NCBI GenBank assembly: GCA_014380825.1
Contig: JACMJD010000428.1
Location: 1-9,968, forward strand
Direction: 5' to 3'
DNA from: Phycisphaerae bacterium
Lineage (GTDB): Bacteria > Planctomycetota > Phycisphaerae > Tepidisphaerales > Tepidisphaeraceae
DNA length: 9,968 bases
Within the stretch, counting starts at the first letter, position 1, and every line of letters starts with the position of its first letter. The notes below the pieces were generated by a model. It had not been told where the DNA came from. It saw only the letters and a list, made by a program, of their open reading frames with translations, and made no database searches. Below, piece after piece: positions 1 to 6,558 of this stretch. The translations under genes and the position numbers were made by a program.

Positions 1-1
1 C

Positions 2-991
2 TCTGCCAACGCGATCAACGAAGACATCTCGCAAAGCATCGTGCAGATGAAGATCAACAGCGCGATCTGCGTCCCGCTGATGCTCGGCCCGACTGTCGCC
101 GCATATCTGTATCTGGATTCGCGCGGCACGATGATGCAGGCACTTCGACCGAACGCCAGCGCGTTCTGCGTCGCGATTGGGCGCATCGCGAGCCTGGCGT
201 TAGCGAACCTCAAGCGCATCGATATGGAAAAGCGCGAAGAGCGCATTCGATCCGATCTCGCCGCCGCCGCAATCGCGCAGAAGTGGATCATGCCGAATCG
301 ATCGAGCTGTCACGGCCCGTTTGAATGCACCGGCGAGAGCAAGCCGGGCCAGTATGTCGGTGGAGATTTCTTCGACATCATCGAAGTTTCAGACAAGCGG
401 CTGGCGGTCGCGGTGGGCGATGTTGCGGGAAAAGGCATCGCTGCGTCGGTGCTGATGACGGCAACGCAGGGGTTTCTCCACGCGTGCCTGGAACAAAATG
501 GCGGCAACGTGGGTCATGCGGTGAGCGAGCTGAACAAGTTCGTCCGCCCGCGTCGCCCTGAAAGCAAATTCGTTACGATGTGGGTGGGTGTGTTCGACGC
601 GGAGGCCGGCACGATCAGCTATGTGGACGCCGGTCACAGTTACGCGCTGTTGCGCCGCGCCGACGGCACGACGTTCGAGCAGCTTTCGCTGGGCAGCGGT
701 TTGCCGGTCGGGCTGGACGAAGCCGATCAGTATCACGCAGAGACGATTTCACTTCAGCCGGGCGATGAGGTGATCATCGTCAGCGACGGCATCATCGAGC
801 AACACGGCCTGGTTCAGATGCCCGACGGAAGCTTGAGCAAAGAGCAATTCGAGATGGCGGGTGTCCGCCGCGCGATGAGCATCAGCGGATCAGACACGGT
901 GGAAGATCTGTTTGCCGCCGTCGTCGCGCATGCCGGGACGACAAATCTTGCCGACGACGCGACAGCGGTGCTGGTCAAGTGGCGCGGCTGA
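2..991 (+). CDS. GAF-like / SpoIIE-type PP2C serine phosphatase, 5' partial
   Basis: The reading frame is open from the first bases, so the gene begins outside the window and about 329 residues are visible. The first part, reading INSAICVPLMLG and then YLYLDSRG, matches the C-terminal half of a GAF sensor domain. A short charged helix (around 220-295) links it to an RsbU/SpoIIE-type PPM phosphatase domain. The metal-binding and structural motifs are all visible: GGDFFDI (Asp codon at 365), GDVAGKG (Asp at 419), DAGH (about 626-637), SDGIIE (Asp at 785) and LADDAT (Asp at 953). The domain is complete and probably active. Such proteins dephosphorylate phosphoserine or phosphothreonine on anti-sigma-factor antagonists or related regulators in the cytoplasm, with the sensor domain tuning activity. 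An FHA or other sensor domain may lie upstream, but that is inference. No partner anti-sigma or STAS gene is in the window. A hairpin with a T-run follows the stop. Confidence 0.9.
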   Translation, partial: SANAINEDISQSIVQMKINSAICVPLMLGPTVAAYLYLDSRGTMMQALRPNASAFCVAIGRIASLALANLKRIDMEKREERIRSDLAAAAIAQKWIMPNRSSCHGPFECTGESKPGQYVGGDFFDIIEVSDKRLAVAVGDVAGKGIAASVLMTATQGFLHACLEQNGGNVGHAVSELNKFVRPRRPESKFVTMWVGVFDAEAGTISYVDAGHSYALLRRADGTTFEQLSLGSGLPVGLDEADQYHAETISLQPGDEVIIVSDGIIEQHGLVQMPDGSLSKEQFEMAGVRRAMSISGSDTVEDLFAAVVAHAGTTNLADDATAVLVKWRG

Positions 992-1046
992 TCCCATCAA
1001 GCTCGCGCGAGCGTTTCCTGCAATACGTCTGTGTTCTCCTTCGTAG

Positions 1047-1072
1047 CCACGGTCGCAAGACCGTGGTGTTTT
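1047..1072 (+). terminator. GNRA-capped hairpin with short T-run, possible terminator or dispersed repeat
   Basis: A perfect 8-bp stem, CCACGGTC (1047-1054) and GACCGTGG (1059-1066), closes a GCAA tetraloop and is followed by TGTTTT. It sits 56 bases after the phosphatase stop and 27 bases before the proposed arabinofuranosidase start, which fits an intrinsic terminator. The T-run is short and interrupted by a G, so termination may be weak. Its near-perfect symmetry also resembles REP-like hairpin units scattered between genes in some planctomycete and verrucomicrobial genomes; that comparison is from memory. Confidence 0.55.
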
Positions 1073-1098
1073 CGCGCGAACACTTTATCGTCTCGCAA

Positions 1099-2580
1099 AT
1101 GCCAGCTCACCGCATCTCGGTTCTTCTCGACGAACCCATCAGCACTATAAAACCCGCGTTGCACGGACATTTCGCCGAGCACCTCGGCGCGTGCGTCGAG
1201 GGCGGAATCTGGGTGCGCGATGACTGCAAAGACATCGATCACATCGGCGGACTTCGGCGCGACGTCGTCGAAGCCCTCAAACGAATCTCGCCACCAGTGC
1301 TTCGCTGGCCCGGCGGGTGTTTTGCCGACGACTATCACTGGCAGGATGGTGTCGGCCCGCGCGCGGATCGTCCGCGCACGGTCAACATTCATTGGGGCCA
1401 GACGATCGAGGACAACCATTTCGGCACGCACGAGTTTCTCAACTTCTGCAAGCTGATCGGCGCCGAACCGTATCTCGCCGGCAACATGGGCAGCGGCAGC
1501 CCGCGCGAAATGCGCGACTGGATCGAATACTGCAACTTCGTCGGCGATTCGACGCTGGCGCGCCGGCGCGGCGCGAATGGATCGCCCGCGCCGTTCGATG
1601 TCCGCATGTGGGGCGTCGGCAACGAAAACTGGGGCTGCGGCGGAAACATGTGCCCGGAAGATTACGCGGTTCAATACAAACAATTCTCTTCGTACTGCCG
1701 CGACTTTGGCCAGAGCAAGTTGCATCTGATCGCGTGCGGGCCGAACTCCGGCGGGAAGGAGTTGCACGTCGACTGGACACGGAAGTTTTTCAAGAAGATC
1801 GGTTCGTACTCGCGCGTTCACTCATTCGCCGCGCACTATTACTGCGGCACGGCGGGCACCGCGACGCAGTACAACACGGATCAGTGGTACGAATTGCTCG
1901 AAAGCGCGGCACGCGTCGAGCAAGTCATTCTCACGCACCGCTCGGCGATGGATGAGTTCGAAGTTGGAAAGAAATGCCACCTTATCCTCGACGAATGGGG
2001 CACCTGGCATCCGCCCACGCCGGGCACGAATCCGCAGCACCTCTGGCAGCAGAACACGATGCGCGATGCGCTGGTGGCCGCGATCACGCTGGATACGTTT
2101 CATCGCCACGCCGACAAAATCGCGATGGCCAACATCGCGCAGCTCGTGAACGTGCTTCAGGCGCTGATTCTCACCGATGGTCCGCGCATGGTGCTCACGC
2201 CGACGTATCACGTGTTCGATATGTACCAATCGCACAAGGGTGGCCAGAGCGTGCGGATGGAGATCGAGAACAACGGCACCGCGAGCTTCACGGCGAAGGA
2301 TCAACGCCATTCGATGTCCACAATCAGCGGTTCGGCATCAATCACCGGCAAGAATCTGACGGTCAGTCTCGTAAACGCGCACGCGACATTGCCGGCGGAA
2401 GTGGAGCTGAACGTCGGGCTCGATGGTGCACAGCTCAGCGTGCTTGCGCACGACGACATCACGGCACACAATACGTTTGATCAGCCAAGTGTCGTGACGC
2501 CGCGTAGTTCATCGGCGCGTGGATCGACTATTCTTCTACCGCCTGTTTCAATCACCATTGTTAGAACAGGCGGGTCTTAA
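1099..2580 (+). CDS. Alpha-L-arabinofuranosidase, GH51
   Basis: This encodes a 493-residue GH51-type alpha-L-arabinofuranosidase (EC 3.2.1.55), a retaining enzyme that removes terminal arabinofuranosyl groups from arabinans, arabinoxylans or their oligosaccharides. The N-terminus carries the family signature GHFAEHLG (residues 23-30). The acid/base Glu is in GVGNENWG (E176) and the nucleophile Glu in LDEWGTW (E299). These positions are close to E175 and E294 of the Geobacillus stearothermophilus enzyme. An (alpha/beta)8 barrel should cover about residues 15-385, followed by a C-terminal beta-sandwich. No signal peptide is visible, so the enzyme is probably cytoplasmic and acts on imported oligosaccharides. 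The frame is also open from a GTG at 979, but that would read through the hairpin at 1047-1066 and add 40 residues of unusual composition. The ATG at 1099 leads straight into the conserved start of the family and is preferred. No strong Shine-Dalgarno sequence precedes it. Confidence 0.93.
   Translation: MPAHRISVLLDEPISTIKPALHGHFAEHLGACVEGGIWVRDDCKDIDHIGGLRRDVVEALKRISPPVLRWPGGCFADDYHWQDGVGPRADRPRTVNIHWGQTIEDNHFGTHEFLNFCKLIGAEPYLAGNMGSGSPREMRDWIEYCNFVGDSTLARRRGANGSPAPFDVRMWGVGNENWGCGGNMCPEDYAVQYKQFSSYCRDFGQSKLHLIACGPNSGGKELHVDWTRKFFKKIGSYSRVHSFAAHYYCGTAGTATQYNTDQWYELLESAARVEQVILTHRSAMDEFEVGKKCHLILDEWGTWHPPTPGTNPQHLWQQNTMRDALVAAITLDTFHRHADKIAMANIAQLVNVLQALILTDGPRMVLTPTYHVFDMYQSHKGGQSVRMEIENNGTASFTAKDQRHSMSTISGSASITGKNLTVSLVNAHATLPAEVELNVGLDGAQLSVLAHDDITAHNTFDQPSVVTPRSSSARGSTILLPPVSITIVRTGGS
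2539..2573 (+). terminator. Inverted repeat at the 3' end of the arabinofuranosidase gene
   Basis: Arms CCGCCTGTT (2539-2547) and AACAGGCGG (2565-2573) are perfectly complementary over 9 bp around a 17-base spacer. They lie within the last codons of the gene, just before its TAA. The following bases, GTCTTAACAC, are not a good U-tract, so this may be a weak or Rho-assisted terminator, an mRNA-stabilising hairpin, or a chance feature of the coding sequence. Confidence 0.35.
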
Positions 2581-2678
2581 CACGCTCGCGCCAGAACCAT
2601 CCGATAATCTGTGCGTTGGCGGCGTCCTATGATTCTTCGGTGGAATCAGAACGAATCTGGTTTACACTGCGACAAGCT

Positions 2679-4628
2679 ATGGCGCTGTACTCAATTGAAA
2701 CGCACGGCGAGCTCCAGCCGAACCTGGAACGCGAATGGTTGCTGACGAACGGCATGGGGTCGTTCGCATCATCCACCATCGTCGGCTGCAACACGCGCCG
2801 ATATCACAGCCTGCTCTGCGCCGCGACGATTCCGCCTGTTGGAAGAATGGTCACGCTCAGTCGCATTGGCGAGATCATCCAGCGGCCGAACCAGCCGATG
2901 CTCGAGCTGTCGGTGAATCAGTTCGCCGATCGATTTCATCCGCGTGGCGAGAAGTATCTTCGTCGATTTGAACTCGACGACACCGCGCGATTCTATTACG
3001 ACGCCGAAGGCACCAAAGTCACCAAAGAAGTTCTGCTCTTCTGGGAGCGCAACACGGCCGCGGTGCGATACACGATCGAGCCGCACGATTTCAAGCCGCT
3101 TCAGTTCTCGATGCTGCCGTTCATGGCGATGCGCGATTTTCATGCGCTGCGCGCCGTGTCGACCGCGCGGTTCGACGTGCATCACGACCGCCACGCCGTC
3201 ACCGTTCGCGATCGTGCGTTGAGCTGTCACATCCGCTGCGATAAAGGCCACTTCATCTCGCAACAGGATTGGTGGTTTGGCCAGCTGTATGCGATCGAGT
3301 TGGAGCGCGGGCAGGATTTCACGGAAGACCTTTACATGCCCGGGCGATTCGTGGTCGAGGTGACCGAGCCGACCACTGTGACGATCTGGGTGTCGACGGA
3401 ATCGCCGGATTCGGTAGAGACGATCGACTTCGACGCCGAGCTGCGGCGCCGGATCACGCACATGAACAGCGTGGCGAACGTTCCGAAAGAGTCGCCGACG
3501 ACATCGAAGACCATCGTCCGCCTCACGCACGCCGCCAATGATTTTGTCGTGCGCCGAAAAGCGCCGGACAACGCCGATGCCTGGACAGTGATCGCTGGTT
3601 ATCCGTGGTTTGCTGACTGGGGCCGCGACACGATGATCGCGCTGCCGGGATTGTTCCTTACGACGAAGCGATTCAAGGAAGCGGGGCGTGTGCTGTCGGT
3701 GTTCGCGCATTACGTCAGCGAAGGGATGATCCCGAATCGCTTCGACGATTACACCAATCAGCCGCATTACAACACGGTGGACGCCAGCTTGTGGTTCATC
3801 CACGCGGTGCATGAATACGCACGCCTGTCGGGCGATTCGAACTTGTTCGACGCCATTCTGAAGCCGGCATGCCGCGCGATCATCGAAGGCTATTCGCGCG
3901 GCACGCGATTCGGCATTGCGATGGACCCGGTCGACGGACTTATCACGCAGGGCGACGCGACCACGCAGCTCACCTGGATGGACGCCAAGTGCGGCGACGT
4001 GTGCTTCACGCCTCGCCAGGGCAAGGCCGTCGAGATCAACGCGCTGTGGTACAACGCGCTCAAACTCATGGGCGACGACCCACTCGCGGCGAAGGTCGCG
4101 GAGAATTTCCGCAAGGAGTTCTGGGTCAGCCCGTTCCGCGGCCTAGCCGACGTGGTTCACAAGAGTGATCGCGACGAGAAGATTCGGCCGAACCAGATTT
4201 TCGCCGTCAGCCTGCCGCACAGCGCGCTGTCGCGCGAGCAGCAGTCGGCGGTCGTCGAAGTCGTGCGGCGCGAATTGCTCACGCCGGTCGGGCTGCGAAC
4301 GCTTGGCGAGAAAGAGGCGGGATATACCCCGATGTATCGCGGCGATCAGTTCGCCCGCGACCGCGCCTACCACAACGGCACGATCTGGCCGTGGCCGATC
4401 GGGGCGTTTCTTGAGGCGTATGTGAAGGTGAATGACAATTCTGACGCGGCGAGGAACCAGGCGCGCGAATGGTTGCAGCCGTTGATCGATCATCTGGAAA
4501 ACGCCGGCTGCGTCGGCAGCATCAGCGAGATCTTCGAAGCCCAGCCCCCGCATCGCCCGGTCGGATGCTTCGCGCAGGCGTGGAGCGTCTCGGAAGTGCT
4601 GCGGCTGGCGATGATGCTTGGGATGTGA
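2679..4628 (+). CDS. Amylo-alpha-1,6-glucosidase (glycogen debranching enzyme type, GDE_N + GDE_C)
   Basis: This 649-residue protein belongs to the prokaryotic glycogen debranching / amylo-alpha-1,6-glucosidase family. Members hydrolyse alpha-1,6-linked glucose at branch points of glycogen-like glucans in the cytoplasm. The GDE N-terminal beta-rich domain spans roughly residues 10-235 and contains EWLLTNGMGSFASSTIVG and NTRRYHSLL. The catalytic (alpha/alpha)6-barrel domain follows from about 275 to the end. It shows WFADWGRDTMIALPG (310-324), YNTVDASLWF, LTWMDAK (D435), KAVEINALWYNAL (E452), YHNGTIWPWP and ISEIFEA (E617). By analogy with related barrels, D435 and E617 are the likely acid and base; that is inference. 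The frame is open from a TTG at 2616, but the ATG at 2679 begins directly before the conserved N-terminal domain and is preferred. The stop is separated by only 3 bases from the next gene, suggesting translational coupling. Confidence 0.93.
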   Translation: MALYSIETHGELQPNLEREWLLTNGMGSFASSTIVGCNTRRYHSLLCAATIPPVGRMVTLSRIGEIIQRPNQPMLELSVNQFADRFHPRGEKYLRRFELDDTARFYYDAEGTKVTKEVLLFWERNTAAVRYTIEPHDFKPLQFSMLPFMAMRDFHALRAVSTARFDVHHDRHAVTVRDRALSCHIRCDKGHFISQQDWWFGQLYAIELERGQDFTEDLYMPGRFVVEVTEPTTVTIWVSTESPDSVETIDFDAELRRRITHMNSVANVPKESPTTSKTIVRLTHAANDFVVRRKAPDNADAWTVIAGYPWFADWGRDTMIALPGLFLTTKRFKEAGRVLSVFAHYVSEGMIPNRFDDYTNQPHYNTVDASLWFIHAVHEYARLSGDSNLFDAILKPACRAIIEGYSRGTRFGIAMDPVDGLITQGDATTQLTWMDAKCGDVCFTPRQGKAVEINALWYNALKLMGDDPLAAKVAENFRKEFWVSPFRGLADVVHKSDRDEKIRPNQIFAVSLPHSALSREQQSAVVEVVRRELLTPVGLRTLGEKEAGYTPMYRGDQFARDRAYHNGTIWPWPIGAFLEAYVKVNDNSDAARNQAREWLQPLIDHLENAGCVGSISEIFEAQPPHRPVGCFAQAWSVSEVLRLAMMLGM

Positions 4629-4631
4629 TGC

Positions 4632-4868
4632 GTGAGCAACGACGACGCCCGCTCGACCCGCCAGAAGAATCACCGCGCAGCAACGCGGGCACTGTGGGTC
4701 GGCGCGGTGCTGGTTGTCATCGGCATCATCCTGATACTAAGTCCATTCGTGTGGGGCTCGCGATCCACCTGGAACAAATATTTCGTCGCGTTCGGCCTGA
4801 TCGTCACGCTGCTTGGCGCGGGCATGCTGCTCAATGGCGGGTTGGATTGGCTTCGCACACGAGGTTGA
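4632..4868 (+). CDS. Small two-helix membrane protein of unknown function
   Basis: This is a 78-residue protein with a charged, basic N-terminus (residues 1-19, including RSTRQKNHR) and two hydrophobic segments, about 20-41 and 50-70. A short loop (GSRSTWNK) joins them and the tail is LDWLRTRG. It should be an inner-membrane hairpin; no family is recognised. The GTG start lies 3 bases after the stop of the debranching enzyme, and the stop overlaps the start region of the next gene. It is therefore probably co-translated with both neighbours. The competing frame through the same bases is very rich in Arg, His and Pro with no hydrophobic segment, which supports this frame as the coding one. The other candidate start, an ATG at 4628, belongs to that competing frame and is rejected. 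Confidence 0.75.
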   Translation: MSNDDARSTRQKNHRAATRALWVGAVLVVIGIILILSPFVWGSRSTWNKYFVAFGLIVTLLGAGMLLNGGLDWLRTRG

Positions 4869-5887
4869 TCGTCGCGCTCGGATTGTCGCTCGCGTTCACG
4901 GCGTCAACAGCGATCGCGCAGGTTTCGCTCTCACTTCCTTCGAACGGTTCATATGAGCCCGGCCAGTTCATGCCGGTAATCGTGAATGCCGAAGTCGCTG
5001 CGCGCGGTGGGACGATCACGCTCGCCGCGCCGGGCGCGCTGTCGACAACGATCGCGATGCACGGTCGATCGCAAGTCACAGTGCCAATGTTGATGCTGAC
5101 GGGTGAAGCAGGACGGATGAGTTGGTCACTGAATGGGCCGCCGCCGCGGGAGACCAATCTGCCGCTCGCGCCCGATGCTCGAGATGGTCTGCTGGATCAG
5201 ACTGCGACCGGACTGCGTTCGGCGATCGGCGGCGCGGATTGTTATGCCCCAACCCTCTCATGGCACCCGGGAAGCTCGGTGCGGGTTAGACGAATGTCGA
5301 TCCTGACCGCGACTCTAGTCGCGATCCTGCTGCTGGCGAGCACGCTATTGCTGCGTGGCCGTCGTGCGATCGTCGCCGTTTGCAGTGTCGTCGCGCTCAG
5401 TGCCGGCGCGATCGAGATCGGCCGGCGATACGTCTCACCGATCTGGCGGGCCGAGGGGCAGATCGTCGTCGTCGGATCTGAAAAAACTGCGCAGTTCGAT
5501 ACCTGGCAGTACATCACGACGCGATCGACCGCTGAAACATCAATCGAGCTCCCCAAGGGGGCTCGACCAGTATTCGTCGATTCGCAGCATGCGCGCGATG
5601 TTCAGGCATCGCTGCATTTCGATGCGGCGAGAAACATCCTGTCGCTGCGATGCAGGCTTGAGCCACAGATGAAGGTGGCCGTCCTGCTGCGACGGATAAC
5701 TGAGTCCGCGCCGGCGCCGCCGTCGACGCAGCCGATCGCGCGGGCGCTGAAATCTCCGATGAGCGAATTGGCGCGACGCGCGTACGTCACGCGCGAAACG
5801 TGCATTGTCGATGAAGGATCGGTCCAGTGGATCGACGACCAGTTGGTTCACTGGCCGTCGGTGATCTTGTGGCGCGAGGAGCGCTGA
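4847..5887 (+). CDS. Exported, membrane-anchored protein of unknown function
   Basis: The protein has about 346 residues from a TTG start. Residues 1-24 form a signal peptide with a basic n-region (ASHTR), a hydrophobic core (LIVALGLSLAF) and a likely cleavage site after AIA. A beta-rich, Ig-like region follows (about 25-110), opening with VSLSLPSNGSYEPGQFMPV. Two close hydrophobic helices lie at about 150-170 and 174-193. The C-terminal domain (about 195-346) is mixed alpha/beta, with a proline-rich patch near APAPPSTQP. The topology suggests an N-terminal periplasmic domain tethered by a helical hairpin, with the C-terminal part probably also extracytoplasmic. A second TTG at 4865 would overlap the previous stop by 4 bases but would remove the basic n-region, so 4847 is preferred. 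The upstream continuation of this open frame is the wrong frame of the preceding genes. The PGQFMPV segment recalls the start of larger exported planctomycete proteins; that is a weak memory-based link and no function is proposed. Confidence 0.7.
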   Translation: MASHTRLIVALGLSLAFTASTAIAQVSLSLPSNGSYEPGQFMPVIVNAEVAARGGTITLAAPGALSTTIAMHGRSQVTVPMLMLTGEAGRMSWSLNGPPPRETNLPLAPDARDGLLDQTATGLRSAIGGADCYAPTLSWHPGSSVRVRRMSILTATLVAILLLASTLLLRGRRAIVAVCSVVALSAGAIEIGRRYVSPIWRAEGQIVVVGSEKTAQFDTWQYITTRSTAETSIELPKGARPVFVDSQHARDVQASLHFDAARNILSLRCRLEPQMKVAVLLRRITESAPAPPSTQPIARALKSPMSELARRAYVTRETCIVDEGSVQWIDDQLVHWPSVILWREER

Positions 5888-5913
5888 TCTGGTGGGGGAG
5901 CAGGATCATTCAT

Positions 5914-6414
5914 TCACGTCACTGAGACGAACGCTTGGGGCTTCTCCCAATCCTTCTCGCGAAAGGATTTGTTCGTGTCGACGATCAGGCTGCCGGCATC
6001 GGTCTTGGTGATCGCATATCGCACGAGCGAATCCTTCGCGGGTCCTTTGGTAACGGTGCCTTGAGTGGAGAATTCGCTGCCGTGACTTGGACACGCGAAG
6101 TGCCCATCTTTCACACGCAGTGGGGACGCCTTGTGCGTGCAGCGGGCGCTGGTTGCGAAGATCTTGCCGTCCGTGCGCACCACCGCGAACTTGTTCGGAC
6201 GCATGAATTTCTCGGTGATCCCGTCGGCGGAGTAGTCGCTGAGCTTTCCAATGTCGACCTTGCCGGGCCCCGTCGCGCCGGCGGCTGGTTTCGATGCCGG
6301 CTTGGATGTCGGCTCCGGCGCTGCAGATGCTTCGGCGCCGCAGAATGCGCACGCACAGCCTGCGGCTACCACGGAACTCAACACAACGAACTCACGACGA
6401 TTCATCTCGCTCAT
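5914..6414 (-). CDS. Tat-exported Rieske [2Fe-2S] protein
   Basis: This is a 166-residue protein with a Rieske domain. The N-terminus MSEMNRREFVVLSSVVAAG is a twin-arginine signal, so the folded iron-sulphur protein should be exported. A Pro/Ala/Lys-rich linker (about 33-50) leads to the domain. Cluster ligands are visible as C92-T-H94 and C108-P-S-H111, with 13 residues between the boxes. The extra disulfide cysteines of cytochrome bc-type Rieske proteins are absent, as box two reads CPSHG and box one CTHKAS. The site therefore resembles Rieske ferredoxins of lower potential. Three cysteines (20, 22, 25) lie near the end of the signal sequence; VVAAGC is at best a poor lipobox, so a lipid anchor is possible but unproven. 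A Shine-Dalgarno AGGAGT (complement of 6418-6423) sits 3-4 bases before the chosen ATG; the in-frame ATG at 6405 is the alternative. The likely role is periplasmic electron transfer, with unknown partner. Confidence 0.9.
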   Translation of the reverse strand: MSEMNRREFVVLSSVVAAGCACAFCGAEASAAPEPTSKPASKPAAGATGPGKVDIGKLSDYSADGITEKFMRPNKFAVVRTDGKIFATSARCTHKASPLRVKDGHFACPSHGSEFSTQGTVTKGPAKDSLVRYAITKTDAGSLIVDTNKSFREKDWEKPQAFVSVT

Positions 6415-6558
6415 ACCACTCCTAAATCAATTCGATTCGAGAATATTCCCAAGCCCATTCGAAGATTCAGACACGCAGCCCGTCAGGATGATAGTTGCGC
6501 AAAACCGCCGTCGCCAGCCGCGAAAAGTCGAGATGACATGGAGTTCATCTAACGCAAT

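Noticed and set aside
997..1821. Long minus-strand open frame opposite the arabinofuranosidase gene
   Set aside because: It is rich in Arg and Ala with no recognisable motif, and lies opposite a gene with an intact catalytic site. Long antisense open frames are expected at this GC content.
2577..2608. Possible promoter: TTAACA (2577-2582) and GATAAT (2603-2608) before the debranching gene
   Set aside because: Each hexamer matches sigma-70 well, but the spacer is 20 bases, too long for a confident call.
2769..3812. Minus-strand open frame of about 347 codons opposite the debranching enzyme
   Set aside because: The composition is rich in Arg, His and Val with no motif, whereas the plus-strand gene is clearly conserved. 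It is a shadow frame.
4469..4846. Upstream extension of the exported protein's frame, open from 4469
   Set aside because: The bases are the wrong frame of the debranching gene and the small membrane protein. The extension is rich in Arg and Pro, and it would bury the signal peptide in the middle of a protein.
6425..6470. AT-rich stretch with TTCGA repeats and GAATATTC upstream of the Rieske gene
   Set aside because: It may contain the promoter, but no convincing hexamer pair or longer repeat could be identified.
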